Below are positions 15,346 through 16,641 of a DNA stretch of 16,641 nucleotides, piece by piece; position 1 is the first letter of the stretch, and every line of letters begins with the position of its first letter. This stretch comes from an uncultured Polaribacter sp. (lineage in GTDB: Bacteria; Bacteroidota; Bacteroidia; Flavobacteriales; Flavobacteriaceae): positions 1 to 16,641 of the forward strand of contig CALHCK010000157.1 in assembly GCA_937936695.1 (NCBI GenBank). Direction: 5' to 3'. Position numbers and translations under genes: made by a program. Below the pieces are notes generated by a model, which had not been told where the DNA came from, did no database searches, and worked only from the letters and a program-made list of their open reading frames with translations.

Positions 15346-16586
15346 GAAAACAAATTATCGTATAAATTTAAGAGTTTTTGCTCTGTATCCTCCCAATTTA
15401 AATTACCATTATATGCCAATTGGTAACCTATATTTGCTTTATTTTCTGCTTTTGAGTAATTACTATTAATTGCAATTACTTCATCTGCAAAACTTTTAGC
15501 ATTACCTGCTTTAAAAACAAAACCAATATCATTATTACTTACCACTCTTTTTAACGGAGCGCAATTAGATACTAACAAAGGTTTTTTAGATAATAAAATT
15601 TGATATAATTTATGAGGTATTGTACTCTCTGTATGTAAATTAGAAATATGAGGAATGATATTTATATGAGAACTCGTCATTATTTTAACCACATCTTTAA
15701 ATGGTTGACTACCATATATAACAACATTATCTTTTACATTATGTGTGCTAATTAAATTTTCTAAATGATTTTTAACATCATTATTTGCAGGACCTATTAA
15801 AGCTAATAAGCAATTTGGTATTGTTTTAGAAACTTCTTTTATACCTTCTATTGCGGTTTGCAAACCTCTATGAGGGCCAAAACCACCAACATAAGAAACT
15901 ATAAATTTATCTTTATAATTATTAAAAAACGAAATATCATGGTCATTAAAATTCTCTGAAAATTCTTTTTTTTCTGAGTTAGTAATTACTGTTATATTAT
16001 CGGCCTTTATATTGGTATCTGCAATAATACGCTCCTTCATTTCTTCTACAACAGCAATAACATGGTCATATTTTAACAGAATTTTGTTTTCATACTTCTG
16101 CCACCTATCATAGTTAAAGAAAATTTTGTTTTTTAATTTTACTAATTTATTTTTTCGCCACGAAAACCAAGTTAAAAGGGCTGCTGCGTAATTTTCATGT
16201 AAATCTAAAATTGTTTTTAGATTGTATTTTTCTGCAATTAAATAACCAGTTTTAGCAAGAGGTAAATCATGAACATGAATTGCATCTATTTTAAATTCTT
16301 TTACAATTTTAGGTAAAACTTTATAAAATTTTGGATGAATAAAATTAATAGCAATTCTTATATCTATAATTCCTTTTTCTGTAAAACTCTTATATGTAAT
16401 ACTTCTTAAAACAGTTACTTTATTTAAAACTTCTCTTTCTTTTTCTGATTCTTTTTTACAACAAACTACAAAAACTTGGTGCTTTTTTGCTAGTGACTCA
16501 GCTTCTTTTCTAACCCTAATATCGGCAGGGTAATACCCGTCAACAATCATTAGAATTCTTTTATGCTTAATTTTATTTTGTAGCAT
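15342..16586 (-). CDS. GT4-type glycosyltransferase
   Basis: 414 residues. The start ATG at 16586 overlaps the end of the upstream frame by 14 bases; a later methionine (residue 13, in RILMIVDGYYP) is possible but less likely given the usual overlap pattern. N-terminal motif VDGYYPADIRVRKEAESLAKKH is typical of GT4 enzymes acting on surface polysaccharide. IHVHDLPLAKTGYLIA (about 107-122) and LDLHENYAA (about 132-140) follow. The C-terminal donor fold has VSYVGGFGPHRGLQTAIEGI (about 229-248), ALIGPANNDV, VVIYGSQPFKDVVKIMTSSHINIIP and STIPHKLYQILLSKKPLLVSN (about 322-342). It shares an operon with the next glycosyltransferase (4-base TTGA overlap) and the flippase. Confidence 0.9.
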   Translation of the reverse strand: MLQNKIKHKRILMIVDGYYPADIRVRKEAESLAKKHQVFVVCCKKESEKEREVLNKVTVLRSITYKSFTEKGIIDIRIAINFIHPKFYKVLPKIVKEFKIDAIHVHDLPLAKTGYLIAEKYNLKTILDLHENYAAALLTWFSWRKNKLVKLKNKIFFNYDRWQKYENKILLKYDHVIAVVEEMKERIIADTNIKADNITVITNSEKKEFSENFNDHDISFFNNYKDKFIVSYVGGFGPHRGLQTAIEGIKEVSKTIPNCLLALIGPANNDVKNHLENLISTHNVKDNVVIYGSQPFKDVVKIMTSSHINIIPHISNLHTESTIPHKLYQILLSKKPLLVSNCAPLKRVVSNNDIGFVFKAGNAKSFADEVIAINSNYSKAENKANIGYQLAYNGNLNWEDTEQKLLNLYDNLFS

Positions 16587-16641
16587 AAACAGCGTAATAT
16601 CTTGGTGTAAATTTTCTTAAAATAGGTCTAAAACCAATTTT
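16573..16641 (-). CDS. C-terminal end of an unidentified upstream gene (partial)
   Basis: From the right edge a minus-strand frame is open for 22 residues (KIGFRPILRKFTPRYYAVYATK) to a TAA stop at 16575-16573, overlapping the glycosyltransferase start by 14 bases. The absence of any intergenic space fits a preceding gene of the same polysaccharide operon. Too little is visible to name it, and a chance open frame cannot be ruled out over so short a stretch. Confidence 0.5.
   Translation of the reverse strand, partial: KIGFRPILRKFTPRYYAVYATK

Noticed and set aside
12588..16641. The low-GC glycosyltransferase cluster as a horizontally acquired island.
   Set aside because: Polysaccharide clusters often move, but no integrase, tRNA, insertion sequence or flanking repeat is visible, and composition looks like the rest of the window.

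Overview
The window looks like chromosomal DNA from a marine-type member of the Bacteroidota, most likely family Flavobacteriaceae. It is strongly AT-rich and has no Shine-Dalgarno-like leaders. Several genes start just downstream of the Bacteroidota -7 element TAnnTTTG. Flavobacterial families recur: DUF2851, DUF5683, DUF6122, the YebC variant starting MGRAFEFRKARK, a signal peptidase I with an N-terminal DUF5684-like membrane domain, and a WbqC-like protein. The genus cannot be told from the sequence alone.

Left part (1-5963). A secreted ThuA-DUF1080 sugar protein runs off the left edge on the minus strand. It shares a 182-base divergent promoter region with yebC, and both sides carry a TTG/TAnnTTTG promoter with a 20-base spacer. 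yebC converges on a DUF2851 gene, with a perfect 12-bp bidirectional terminator between them. Next come a nitroreductase-family flavoprotein and a pepD-type dipeptidase, probably co-transcribed.

Middle part (5964-11463). A tightly packed plus-strand operon holds parA, parB, a DUF5683 gene, dapB, lepB and a WbqC-like gene. It joins chromosome partitioning to lysine/peptidoglycan precursor synthesis, protein export and probably surface-sugar modification. Gaps are 0-8 bases, apart from 78 bases before lepB.

Crp/Fnr region (11464-12597). This holds the least explained sequence. A Crp/Fnr-family regulator is followed by a 178-base gap with, in order: a perfect 16-bp palindrome; a TAnnTTTG -7 element whose centre lies 33 bases from the palindrome centre and which has no -33 element; two imperfect repeats, each carrying a C-run that can sit in the loop of an A/U stem; and a perfect 12-bp terminator hairpin with a T-rich tail, ending 8 bases before a DUF6122 gene. 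I read this as a probable activator-dependent (class II) promoter driving a small RNA of about 115 nt. The alternative is a structured, attenuated leader for the DUF6122 gene. A further hairpin with an ACCCCC loop lies just upstream of the crp/fnr gene.

Right part (12588-16641). A minus-strand surface-polysaccharide cluster contains two GT4-type glycosyltransferases and a Wzx-like flippase. It enters from beyond the right edge, where the last codons of another gene overlap the first glycosyltransferase. Genes overlap or lie 4 bases apart, and one starts with TTG.

No tRNA, rRNA, CRISPR array, insertion sequence or prophage gene was seen, and no stretch over 300 bases lacks a gene.
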